A model generated the notes under the pieces. That model was not told where the DNA came from and searched no databases. It saw nothing but the letters and a program-made list of their open reading frames with translations. From contig JAGGUC010000133.1 in NCBI GenBank assembly GCA_021158735.1, forward strand, positions 1 through 14,343: a DNA stretch of 14,343 nt, written 5' to 3'. The position numbers and the translations under genes were made by a program. Shown here piece after piece: positions 1 to 7,082 of the stretch (positions within the stretch are counted from its first letter, which is position 1; every line of letters starts with the position of its first letter). The DNA is from Desulfurococcales archaeon. GTDB taxonomy: Archaea; Thermoproteota; Thermoprotei_A; Sulfolobales; NBVN01.

Positions 1-17
1 CTCAATTAGTAAGTGGT

Positions 18-27
18 CTTTTAAATG
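18..27 (+). promoter_or_regulatory. Putative TATA box of the reverse gyrase gene
   Basis: An AT-rich element (CTTTTAAATG) is centred about 37 nt before the first ATG of the reverse gyrase gene, which would put transcription start some 10 nt before the ATG. The purine tract AGGAAG at 51-56 lies 3 nt before ATG60 and 6 nt before ATG63, so the second ATG is the better spaced start. A promoter role is inferred from position and base composition only. Confidence 0.45.
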
Positions 28-59
28 ATACCTGCTATAGCATCATCAACAGGAAGATT

Positions 60-3000
60 ATGATGCTGCTTAGACATCTGTGCCCTTTGTGCGGAGGCCC
101 AGTAAGTGAGAGTGAGTTAGGAAGGGGGGCACCCTGCAGTAAGTGTGCCAGAGCTATAAACTCCTCAGTAAGTGGGTCTGCCTCCAGCACTAAGGGAGGC
201 CGCAAATCAGTTCTGGCAATCCATCAGGATAGTTCTTGCACAGCTCTCGAGCCGATAGTTAAGGTAGTGACTAGTGAGGAGCTGAGAGATTTTGAAAAGT
301 TCTTTAAAAGAACAACTGGAAAAACCTTTTGGTCTATTCAGAAGTCATGGGCTAAGAGAATGCTTTCAGGCGAGTCTTTCGCCCTAATAGCTCCTACAGG
401 TGTGGGCAAGTCAACACTTCTACTTTCTTATGCTATATATAAAGCTAGCAGAAAAAGTAAGGTGCTTTACATAGTGCCTACACGTGAGTTGATGAAGCAG
501 GTAGCAAGCAATATCGCACATGTGATCAGTACTAGCAAATCAGTACTAAAGGAAATTAACGTATATACCTCAGACACGATCAAGAATGCAACCAAGAATG
601 AACTGAGTACCCTAAGGCCTCCGTTCATAGCTGTATTGACACACGCTTTCATATTCAGAAATAAGAAAATGTTTGATAATGTAAGATTTGACTTAATAAT
701 TGTTGATGACTTTGACGCTCTTCTAAAGTCCTCATCCCTAATCGACTTAATACTCAAGTGCTTAGGCATAAGCGAGGAGGCTATCAACCTAGCTAAGAAA
801 GTAATAAATCTAAAGTCCGAAGTATTGTACTACAAGTACTTAGGTAATGAAGAAAAAACCAGTGAGCTACAGGACCAGCTATATGAAATTAAACTTCAGC
901 TAGCCAAGGAAATAAACTACGACGAAGTCGGACAACTACTAATTGCGAGTGCTACCGGGAGGGCCAGAGGTACTAGGGTAAAGGTGCTGAGGGAACTGCT
1001 GGGTTTTGAGGTAGGCTCAATAATGGATTACCTAAGGAATATCGTGGAAGCTAAGGAATCTATAGACAAAGTAAATTTAGCTGAACTATTGAAAAAACTA
1101 CATGGAGGCACCCTACTATTCGTAAGCAGGGACCTAGGCATTAAGAAAGCAAGAGAACTAGTTAAGGAATTAGAACGTGTCGGAATTAGTGCGGCACTAG
1201 CCAACTCACGTAAAGCCCTCGACTTGCTAAGAAATGGTAAGGCCAGGGTTTTGGTTGGAGTTGCAACATACTATGGAATCTTAACCAGAGGAATCGATGA
1301 GCCACTCACAGTATACAATACGGTTTTCTTGGGAGTGCCAAAATTTGAGGTAAACATCGATGCCATCCTACAGAACCCGAGGAGTTTAGTATCTATTATG
1401 TTGGGGCTCGCACATAGAGGTTACGTACTGAATGAAGATGAAAAAGAGCTCATTCGCCGAATGAACAGACTGAGTCCGAGTAAAGTGAGGGTTTTGCAAC
1501 TGGCGCTGAGAACAGGATTTGAGTTAAGTGATAAGCTGAACGAGATATTAAACCTGATTCTTAGAGTGATTCCCAAAGTGAGTAAGGCAGTAAAAGAGTA
1601 CGTTAATAAGGAGGGGAAGCTCGTCTTAGGTCACTACATCATAGTCAAGAAGGGAAGCACTTACGTTGCCCAAATACCTGATGTAATGACATATATTCAG
1701 GCCTCCGGACGATGTAGCAGGCTATACAAAGGTAGGATGACACTGGGGCTCTCAATAATCCTTTATGAAGATGAGGACCTGCTACAGATATTTGAGAAGA
1801 AACTAAAGAGCTATGTTCCATCATCCCAGCCAAAACTACTCGCTGAACTAAACCTTAGTGAAATTAAGAAAAAACAGGTTAAGTCGCGCTCTGAGAGTAA
1901 AGGAAAAGCAGATGTGGATAGAATAAGATCTGCTCTAATCATAGTTGAGTCACCAACGAAAGCTAAAACCATAGCAAAGATGTTCGGTGCTCCTGGACGA
2001 CGTTACATTGGAGACTACATAGCGTATGAGACAGTAATAAGCCATGGAGACAAAGTATACGTAGCTACAATAGCTCCAACATTAGGACATATACTTGACT
2101 TAGCCGTTGATGAAGGCATTCATGGCGTAAAACTAGAGGACAGCAAGATGATTCCAGTTTATACTACAATAAAGAGATGCTATGAGTGCGGCTATCAATT
2201 TACGGATGAATCCAGTACATGCCCTAGGTGCGGCTCTATCAGGGTACGCAACAGCAAGAAGATCATTGATGCCTTAAGGAAGATATCACAGGAGGTTGAC
2301 GTTGTTATACTAGCCACAGACCCTGACGATGAGGGTGAAAAAATAGCTTACGATGTCTACTTGGTACTGAGACCCTATACTAACAACTTCATGCGCATTG
2401 AGTTCCACGAGGTTACGAGGACAGGATTACTTAAGGCTCTCACATCACCGAGAAATATCAGCATGAATAGGGTTAATGCACAGATAATACGAAGAGTTGA
2501 TGACAGGTTAGTTGGATTTGAGCTGAGCTCTGTACTTAAGGAATACTTCAGTAAGTACTGGCTCGGCGGCGGAAGAGTTCAGTCACCCGTTCTTGCATGG
2601 ATCACTGACAGATACCTCGAATATCTTAAGAACAGAGGGTACTTAATCATAGCGTTGCTTCCAGTCAAGAGCTTAAGGGTGAAGGTGTTTGTAACTGATA
2701 AGAAAAGAGCTAGCAATATTCTAGACTTAATCAGTAAGTCAGGAATTACGCTGCGATTAGTAAATACTAAGGTGGCCGATGTCTCACCTAAACCTCCCTA
2801 TACAACTGATGCTCTACTCTTCGATACCTCATACGTGCTCAAGCTGAGTCCAGGCAAGATCATGAGAGTGGCACAGGACTTATTTGAGCTAGGACTAATA
2901 ACCTATCACAGAACTGACTCCACGCACGTCTCAGCTGCTGGGATTGAGATCGCTCGAGAACTTCTTCATTCCTTGGGACACCTAAATGATTTTGTTCCGC

Positions 3001-3746
3001 GTAAATGGGGATCCGAAGGAACACATGAATGTATTAGACCTACTAGACCCATAAAATCCCTTGATGAACTGGATGTAGATTACGCAGTGTTAGCAAGATT
3101 TAATCTAACTTGGTACCACAAAAAACTGTATGAAATGATCACTGAAAGATTCTTAGCGAGCCAAATGAATAAGGCAAAAATAGAATTCAGCACATTTGAT
3201 GTCTTAGTAGATGGTGTTAAGCTCACGTCCATAGAAGTGCCTACCAGAGTAATCGAACCTGGCTTTACTAAAGTAAGCAGTTTACGAGTATACGAAGAGT
3301 TAAGGAATGGACCTGAAGTCACACTTAAACCTGATGCTGTCAAATTGGTTAGGTCATCGAAATCCAAGCTGTACACTACTTCCGACATAATAAGGCTGAT
3401 GAAGGAGAAGAACATTGGACGCCCCAGCACGTACGCTAAAGCCATAGATAACAACCTCAAGCACGGCTACATCATACTTTCTAAGAAATACATGTACTTG
3501 ATACCCACAAAATTAGGACTTGAAGTATCTGACTTCATTAAGAGTTACTACCCGGAACTGGCTAGTGAGAAAGCTACCAGAGAACTTGAGGAATTGATTG
3601 ATGTGGTCCGCGAAGGTATGCTAAACAGAGGTAAAGCCTTGACATACTTACTCAGCGACTTAATTAGTATTAGGGCTAACTACTTAGTTAAGACAGTAGA
3701 TGCTGTTTTAAGCACTAATAAGGAAGCCATAATAGCAGAAACTTGA
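60..3746 (+). CDS. rgy: Reverse gyrase (helicase plus type IA topoisomerase fusion)
   Basis: ATP-dependent enzyme that introduces positive supercoils and is the protein hallmark of hyperthermophiles. At 1228 residues it has the usual full length. An N-terminal zinc finger (C8, C11, C26, C29) is followed by a Ser/Gly-rich linker. The helicase half has Walker A APTGVGKS at 111-118, DDFD at 216-219 and motif VI QASGRCSR at 547-554. The topoisomerase half starts near residue 624 with the Toprim glutamate E630 (VESPTKAK), a second zinc finger (C707, C710, C721, C724), the acidic DPDDE motif (D754, D756) and catalytic tyrosine Y949 in ITYHRTDS. No domain or key residue is missing. Two adjacent ATG codons (60 and 63) are both possible starts. 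The gene converges on alba with a 34-nt gap. Thermoproteota often carry two reverse gyrases; which paralogue this is cannot be told here. Confidence 0.98.
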   Translation: MMLLRHLCPLCGGPVSESELGRGAPCSKCARAINSSVSGSASSTKGGRKSVLAIHQDSSCTALEPIVKVVTSEELRDFEKFFKRTTGKTFWSIQKSWAKRMLSGESFALIAPTGVGKSTLLLSYAIYKASRKSKVLYIVPTRELMKQVASNIAHVISTSKSVLKEINVYTSDTIKNATKNELSTLRPPFIAVLTHAFIFRNKKMFDNVRFDLIIVDDFDALLKSSSLIDLILKCLGISEEAINLAKKVINLKSEVLYYKYLGNEEKTSELQDQLYEIKLQLAKEINYDEVGQLLIASATGRARGTRVKVLRELLGFEVGSIMDYLRNIVEAKESIDKVNLAELLKKLHGGTLLFVSRDLGIKKARELVKELERVGISAALANSRKALDLLRNGKARVLVGVATYYGILTRGIDEPLTVYNTVFLGVPKFEVNIDAILQNPRSLVSIMLGLAHRGYVLNEDEKELIRRMNRLSPSKVRVLQLALRTGFELSDKLNEILNLILRVIPKVSKAVKEYVNKEGKLVLGHYIIVKKGSTYVAQIPDVMTYIQASGRCSRLYKGRMTLGLSIILYEDEDLLQIFEKKLKSYVPSSQPKLLAELNLSEIKKKQVKSRSESKGKADVDRIRSALIIVESPTKAKTIAKMFGAPGRRYIGDYIAYETVISHGDKVYVATIAPTLGHILDLAVDEGIHGVKLEDSKMIPVYTTIKRCYECGYQFTDESSTCPRCGSIRVRNSKKIIDALRKISQEVDVVILATDPDDEGEKIAYDVYLVLRPYTNNFMRIEFHEVTRTGLLKALTSPRNISMNRVNAQIIRRVDDRLVGFELSSVLKEYFSKYWLGGGRVQSPVLAWITDRYLEYLKNRGYLIIALLPVKSLRVKVFVTDKKRASNILDLISKSGITLRLVNTKVADVSPKPPYTTDALLFDTSYVLKLSPGKIMRVAQDLFELGLITYHRTDSTHVSAAGIEIARELLHSLGHLNDFVPRKWGSEGTHECIRPTRPIKSLDELDVDYAVLARFNLTWYHKKLYEMITERFLASQMNKAKIEFSTFDVLVDGVKLTSIEVPTRVIEPGFTKVSSLRVYEELRNGPEVTLKPDAVKLVRSSKSKLYTTSDIIRLMKEKNIGRPSTYAKAIDNNLKHGYIILSKKYMYLIPTKLGLEVSDFIKSYYPELASEKATRELEELIDVVREGMLNRGKALTYLLSDLISIRANYLVKTVDAVLSTNKEAIIAET

Positions 3747-3780
3747 GAACAATGTTGCTTAGTTCGCAGTAACTCACACT

Positions 3781-4059
3781 TTAAATTAATTTTTCAATAG
3801 TTATTTCGATGAATGAAACAAGTTTACCTCTCCTATCCTCACTGCCTATCCTGACATTTTCGAGTTTAATCACGTCACCCATTCGATCTCTAACAGCGTT
3901 GTATACTGCTACTGCTTTAGAGATTTTATCGCCCTTGCCCTTAATGATTATCCTCTTGACACCCTGATTAAAGAGTATAGCTATTGAGACTATGTAGTCA
4001 GCTATTGGCTTATTACCTATTGTTATTCTGCTCTCCTCGCTCAATTCTTTTACCCCCAT
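3781..4059 (-). CDS. albA: Alba-family chromatin protein
   Basis: Small (92 aa) nucleic-acid-binding protein that coats archaeal DNA and also binds RNA, acting as a dimer. It lines up without gaps to Sulfolobus Alba (Sso10b), as I remember that sequence, from I14 to R59: IGNKPIADY, then LFNQGV, IIIKGKGDKISKAV and VRDR. The central DNA-binding lysine K17 is kept. Two substitutions stand out: N16 replaces K16, the acetylated lysine of Sso10b, and M60 replaces F60 of the dimer-dimer interface, so this may be the second-type paralogue. The ATG lies about 24 nt after a TATA-like element, so the transcript is probably leaderless. It converges on the reverse gyrase gene; both proteins shape DNA topology, but they are not co-transcribed. 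Confidence 0.95.
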   Translation of the reverse strand: MGVKELSEESRITIGNKPIADYIVSIAILFNQGVKRIIIKGKGDKISKAVAVYNAVRDRMGDVIKLENVRIGSEDRRGKLVSFIEITIEKLI

Positions 4060-4077
4060 AACTGAATGACACAGTTA

Positions 4078-4087
4078 TAATATAAAA
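4078..4087 (-). promoter_or_regulatory. Putative TATA box of alba
   Basis: On the minus strand the element reads TTTTATATTA, centred about 24 nt before the alba ATG. Archaeal transcription starts roughly 22-27 nt after the TATA centre, so the mRNA would begin at or next to the start codon. No Shine-Dalgarno-like sequence is needed or seen. Confidence 0.6.
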
Positions 4088-4196
4088 GAGTAATCTTGAC
4101 TAACATATCTTTAACCTAGCAACCATAGCGTGATTTCAACCTAAAGTAATTGCCCCACATCAACTCTGCTGTAGTCGTGTGAAAGCCATTACTACA

Positions 4197-4214
4197 GGTA
4201 TAATTGGTATAATT
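4197..4214. repeat. Tandem 9-bp repeat in the alba/Sm-like intergenic region
   Basis: GGTATAATT occurs twice head to tail. It sits in the 295-nt divergent spacer between alba (-) and the Sm-like gene (+), about 140-160 nt from either start codon. An ATACC at 4229-4233 could pair with the second GGTAT, but the loop is long. A regulatory site is possible. I see no gene or convincing RNA in the rest of this spacer apart from the promoters at its two ends. Confidence 0.4.
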
Positions 4215-4306
4215 TAAGTTTAAGTGTCATACCTTAAGCTATGAACACCTAAAGAATGAAATCTAGTGGCTGAAGACGCTTAAAATTGACCCACACTATG
4301 GCATAT

Positions 4307-4319
4307 AAGCTTATATATA
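4307..4319 (+). promoter_or_regulatory. Putative TATA box of the Sm-like gene
   Basis: The stretch AAGCTTATATATA lies 36-48 nt before the ATG at 4355. Transcription would start near 4338, giving a short leader that includes the strong ribosome-binding sequence GAGGTAG at 4343-4349. This is one of the clearest TATA boxes in the window. Confidence 0.65.
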
Positions 4320-4354
4320 GACACATGTCATGAATAAATGACGAGGTAGTAAAG

Positions 4355-4603
4355 ATGATGTCGACAAGAATGGAAAGCCCCCTAAGAACACTGCGGTCCT
4401 CAATAAATAAGGACGTCTTAGTTAGGGTTAAGGACGGTAATGCTTACTATGGAAGACTAATAATGACTGATGCTACAATGAACGTTGTGATGACAGAGTG
4501 CGAGGAACTTCACTATGAGTCAGACGAGCCCGTAGCTAAGTACGGTACTGTCCTAATTAGGGGGAGTCAGATTCTCTACATTGTTGTTGACTTCAAGAAG
4601 TAG
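4355..4603 (+). CDS. Sm-like (LSm/SmAP) RNA-binding protein
   Basis: Archaeal Sm proteins form seven-membered rings that bind U-rich RNA and associate with RNA-processing factors. The 82-residue protein is a single Sm fold. Sm1 is seen at about residues 20-48 (VLVRVKDGNAYYGRLIMTD followed by MN), Sm2 at about 65-79 (VLIRGSQILYI). The linker between them is short and acidic, as in SmAP1. There are two ATG codons (4355 and 4358); GAGGTAG at 4343-4349 lies 5 nt before the first and 8 nt before the second, so the second is equally likely. The gene runs the same way as metK, but the 124-nt gap has its own AT-rich promoter-like element, so they are probably separate units. Confidence 0.93.
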   Translation: MMSTRMESPLRTLRSSINKDVLVRVKDGNAYYGRLIMTDATMNVVMTECEELHYESDEPVAKYGTVLIRGSQILYIVVDFKK

Positions 4604-4727
4604 TTGAATACGCTTTATAAGTTTTAGAGACTTAAAAATCATTATGTTTCCCTGCCTAACTAGTACTATTACATACGATAGATAAAGCTTTAATTCAACA
4701 ACATCCCCACTCATATAGGTATGCGCC

Positions 4728-5948
4728 ATGGCAAGGAATATCTTTATTGAAGCGATAGGCTGGACACCTGTAGAAGAGCAACATATCGAACTAGTTGAAA
4801 GAAAGGGACTAGGACATCCCGACTTTATTGCTGACTCGGCAGCTGAGGTGGCTAGCGTAGCTCTTTCAAAGTACTATTTAGAGAAATACCGGGCCATATT
4901 ACATCATAACCTAGATAAGGTGCTTCTTGTTGGGGGACAGGCTAACCCCACTCTTGGCGGAGGCGAGGTACTACATCCGATCTACATCATAATTTCCGGA
5001 AGAGCTACAGAGTATGTCGTGAGAGGTAACTCAATTGAACGCATTCCCGTAGGTACAATAGTAACTAACGCAGTTAAGGATTGGATAAGAAAGAATTTCA
5101 GGTTCCTGGATCCAGACAGGCATGTCATTATTGACTACATGATCCGGAGTGGTAGCTCAGACCTAGTCAAGACTTTTGAGCTAGGAGTTAAAAGCAAACC
5201 TTTAGCTAATGACACGAGTTTTGGAATTTGCTTTGCTCCATTATCAACTCTAGAAAAGCTAGTTCTAGAGACCGAGAACTACCTAAATTCAAGGTCATTT
5301 AAGGAAACCATACCTGAGGTGGGAGAGGATATAAAGGTCATGGGGTTACGAGTAGGTAAAAAAATAAAACTTACTATAGCAGCGGCAATGATTTCAGGAC
5401 TAATACCTGACGTAGACCACTACATTTCAGTCAAAGAGGAGGTCACTAATAAAATCAGGGATCTGGCAGTAAAGATCGCACCAGAGCATGAAGTTGAGGT
5501 ATTCTTAAACACCGCGGATAAGCCCGAGAACGGTGTTCTCTACTTAACCGTAACCGGTACCTCTGCGGAACACGGAGATGACGGCATGACAGGAAGGGGA
5601 AATCGAGTTAATGGACTAATAACCCCGATGAGGCCTATGAGTCTCGAAGCAACAGCTGGTAAAAACCCTGTCAGCCACGTAGGCAAGCTCTACAATGTGC
5701 TAGCAAAAAAGATAGCTGAGAGAATAATCAGGGAAGTTCCAAAAATCAGGGAGGTATATGTGGAGTTGCTTTCACAGATAGGGCAACCAATAGACCAGCC
5801 GCTAGTGGCTTCCGCTAAGGTATTGTTAAATGAGGGGATCACGCTACAGTCAGTTAAGTCTGACGTTGAAGGTATTATTGGAGAGGAGCTTGAAGATATA
5901 ACTAAATTAACAGAAAGGGTAGTAGAGATGCAGGAACAGCTATTTTAG
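4728..5948 (+). CDS. metK: Archaeal S-adenosylmethionine synthetase
   Basis: Makes SAM from methionine and ATP in the cytosol. The protein belongs to the archaeal family (PF01941), which differs strongly from bacterial MetK, and its 406 residues match the family's usual length. Visible conserved blocks are ERKGLGHPDFIADSAAE (24-40, with H30 and D32), HHNLDKVLLVGGQA (59-72), and the glycine-rich GDDGMTGRGNR (283-293) followed by the PMSLEATAGKNPVSH block. The ATG at 4728 gives the family's normal N-terminus; an ATG at 4721 is in another frame. A TATA-like element (about 4685-4694) would give a leader near 10 nt without a clear ribosome-binding site. A C/D-box sRNA begins about 18 nt after the stop codon and may be processed from the same transcript. 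Confidence 0.98.
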   Translation: MARNIFIEAIGWTPVEEQHIELVERKGLGHPDFIADSAAEVASVALSKYYLEKYRAILHHNLDKVLLVGGQANPTLGGGEVLHPIYIIISGRATEYVVRGNSIERIPVGTIVTNAVKDWIRKNFRFLDPDRHVIIDYMIRSGSSDLVKTFELGVKSKPLANDTSFGICFAPLSTLEKLVLETENYLNSRSFKETIPEVGEDIKVMGLRVGKKIKLTIAAAMISGLIPDVDHYISVKEEVTNKIRDLAVKIAPEHEVEVFLNTADKPENGVLYLTVTGTSAEHGDDGMTGRGNRVNGLITPMRPMSLEATAGKNPVSHVGKLYNVLAKKIAERIIREVPKIREVYVELLSQIGQPIDQPLVASAKVLLNEGITLQSVKSDVEGIIGEELEDITKLTERVVEMQEQLF

Positions 5949-5965
5949 TCTATGTAATTAAATAT

Positions 5966-6019
5966 CTATGATGTATGAAACCGGGTCTGAGGAATGTGAT
6001 GATGGGTCGGTGACTGAGA
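5966..6019 (+). ncRNA. C/D-box guide sRNA downstream of metK
   Basis: The sequence has a textbook archaeal C/D sRNA layout. Box C is ATGATGT (5968-5974), then a 12-nt guide (5975-5986), box D' CTGA (5987-5990), a 5-nt spacer, box C' GTGATGA (5996-6002), an 11-nt guide (6003-6013) and box D CTGA (6014-6017). Such RNAs direct fibrillarin/Nop5/L7Ae to 2'-O-methylate the base paired to the fifth nucleotide before D or D'. Predicted targets read ACCCGGTTTCAT (G methylated, D' guide) and TCACCGACCCA (C methylated, D guide); I do not recognise them with confidence. Box C deviates only in its last base and the terminal stem is weak. No TATA box lies at the right distance, so it is probably made from the metK transcript. 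A T5 tract at 6026-6030 may end it. Confidence 0.85.
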
Positions 6020-6023
6020 ACAC

Positions 6024-6031
6024 GTATTTTT
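6024..6031 (+). terminator. Putative T-run terminator after metK and its sRNA
   Basis: GTATTTTTA follows box D of the C/D sRNA within 10 nt. Archaeal RNA polymerase commonly stops at such T tracts without a hairpin. Its place fits a metK-sRNA transcript ending just past the sRNA. Confidence 0.4.
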
Positions 6032-6164
6032 ATCTACACATGTACTATGTACAGAAATTATTAAGTTACCTGGTGATTTGCTGTTAGACTAAATAAACCT
6101 AAGTTCTTACGTTAAGATTAATAACTACTTACGATGTTAAGGTCATGGAATAAGGGACGTACAT

Positions 6165-7082
6165 ATGGTGACCACCCTTGCAAGGGTTTACAAGTCACTA
6201 GACAGCGCCGACTTTAGAATTCTACTAGTACTTGACTCTATGCTGGGTAAATTCGAATTCATTCCTTTAGAGGTAATTGAAAGGAAATGCAATTTAAGTC
6301 CTAAGGAGCTATTGCGAAAGTTAGATAAGTTACATAAGTTAAAAGTCATTAAGAGAGCAACTGCGTCTAGAATTAGCTATAAGTTAACGTACTTAGGTCT
6401 CGACTGCATCGCCCTTCACCTACTGGTAAAGAAAGATGTAATTACATTCCTAGGTAGTAAGGCAGGGATGGGTAAGGAAAGCGAGATATACTTAGCTAAA
6501 ACCCCCAGTGGATGTCTTGTTGCTGTAAAATTCTATAAAATAGGTAGAATAAGCTTCCAGAAGGTTAAGAGGGTACGTTCATATGTTGTAAATGAGAGTA
6601 ACTGGCTCATCAGGTCAAAAATAGCTGCTGAAAGAGAGTATAACGCCTTAAAGGAACTAATGAAGTACACGCCCTATATACCTGGCGTGTGGGGCTGGAG
6701 TAAACATTCAGTAGTTATAGATTACATAGAGGGTATAGAGCTGTACAAGTACAGGGACGCATTCGACCCATTAGGCATTCTAGCAAAAATACTATCAGTT
6801 ATTCGAGAAGCTTACTTAAAGCTTGGCATAGTTCATGGTGACCTAAGCGAGTATAACATTATAGTACGTGTAGGGGATGTGGAGATACCATTCATCATTG
6901 ACTGGCCTCAGTACGTCTACAAGGAAGATCTGCAATCAATGTTTTACTTAAAACGCGATGTAGAATACATCATTAAGTTCTTTAAACGGCGATACAGAAC
7001 TACACTAGATCCCGAAGTTGCCCTTAGGTATGTGACGGGGAGAATTAATGAGCTCTCGCTGGAAGGCGGTAGTAGGAGTTGA
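6165..7082 (+). CDS. rio2: Rio2-family atypical protein kinase/ATPase
   Basis: Rio2 acts in late maturation of the small ribosomal subunit, more as an ATPase than a classical kinase. The 305-residue protein has the Rio2-specific winged helix (about residues 1-90) followed by the RIO domain. Seen are the nucleotide loop GKESEIY (103-109), the ATP-contacting lysine K122 in AVKFYK, the catalytic loop HGDLSEYN (H224, D226, N231) and the metal-binding IIDWPQ (D246). All catalytic residues are intact. AAGGGA at 6152-6157 is a well-spaced ribosome-binding site for ATG6165. The last 35 nt overlap the next gene, so the two are almost certainly co-transcribed and translationally linked. A TATA-like TTAATAA around 6117-6123 suits this promoter. 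Confidence 0.96.
   Translation: MVTTLARVYKSLDSADFRILLVLDSMLGKFEFIPLEVIERKCNLSPKELLRKLDKLHKLKVIKRATASRISYKLTYLGLDCIALHLLVKKDVITFLGSKAGMGKESEIYLAKTPSGCLVAVKFYKIGRISFQKVKRVRSYVVNESNWLIRSKIAAEREYNALKELMKYTPYIPGVWGWSKHSVVIDYIEGIELYKYRDAFDPLGILAKILSVIREAYLKLGIVHGDLSEYNIIVRVGDVEIPFIIDWPQYVYKEDLQSMFYLKRDVEYIIKFFKRRYRTTLDPEVALRYVTGRINELSLEGGSRS

Noticed and set aside
4060..4354. Possible C/D sRNA in the alba/Sm-like spacer
   Set aside because: ATGAACA and CTGA occur, but no consensus box C and no proper spacing on either strand.
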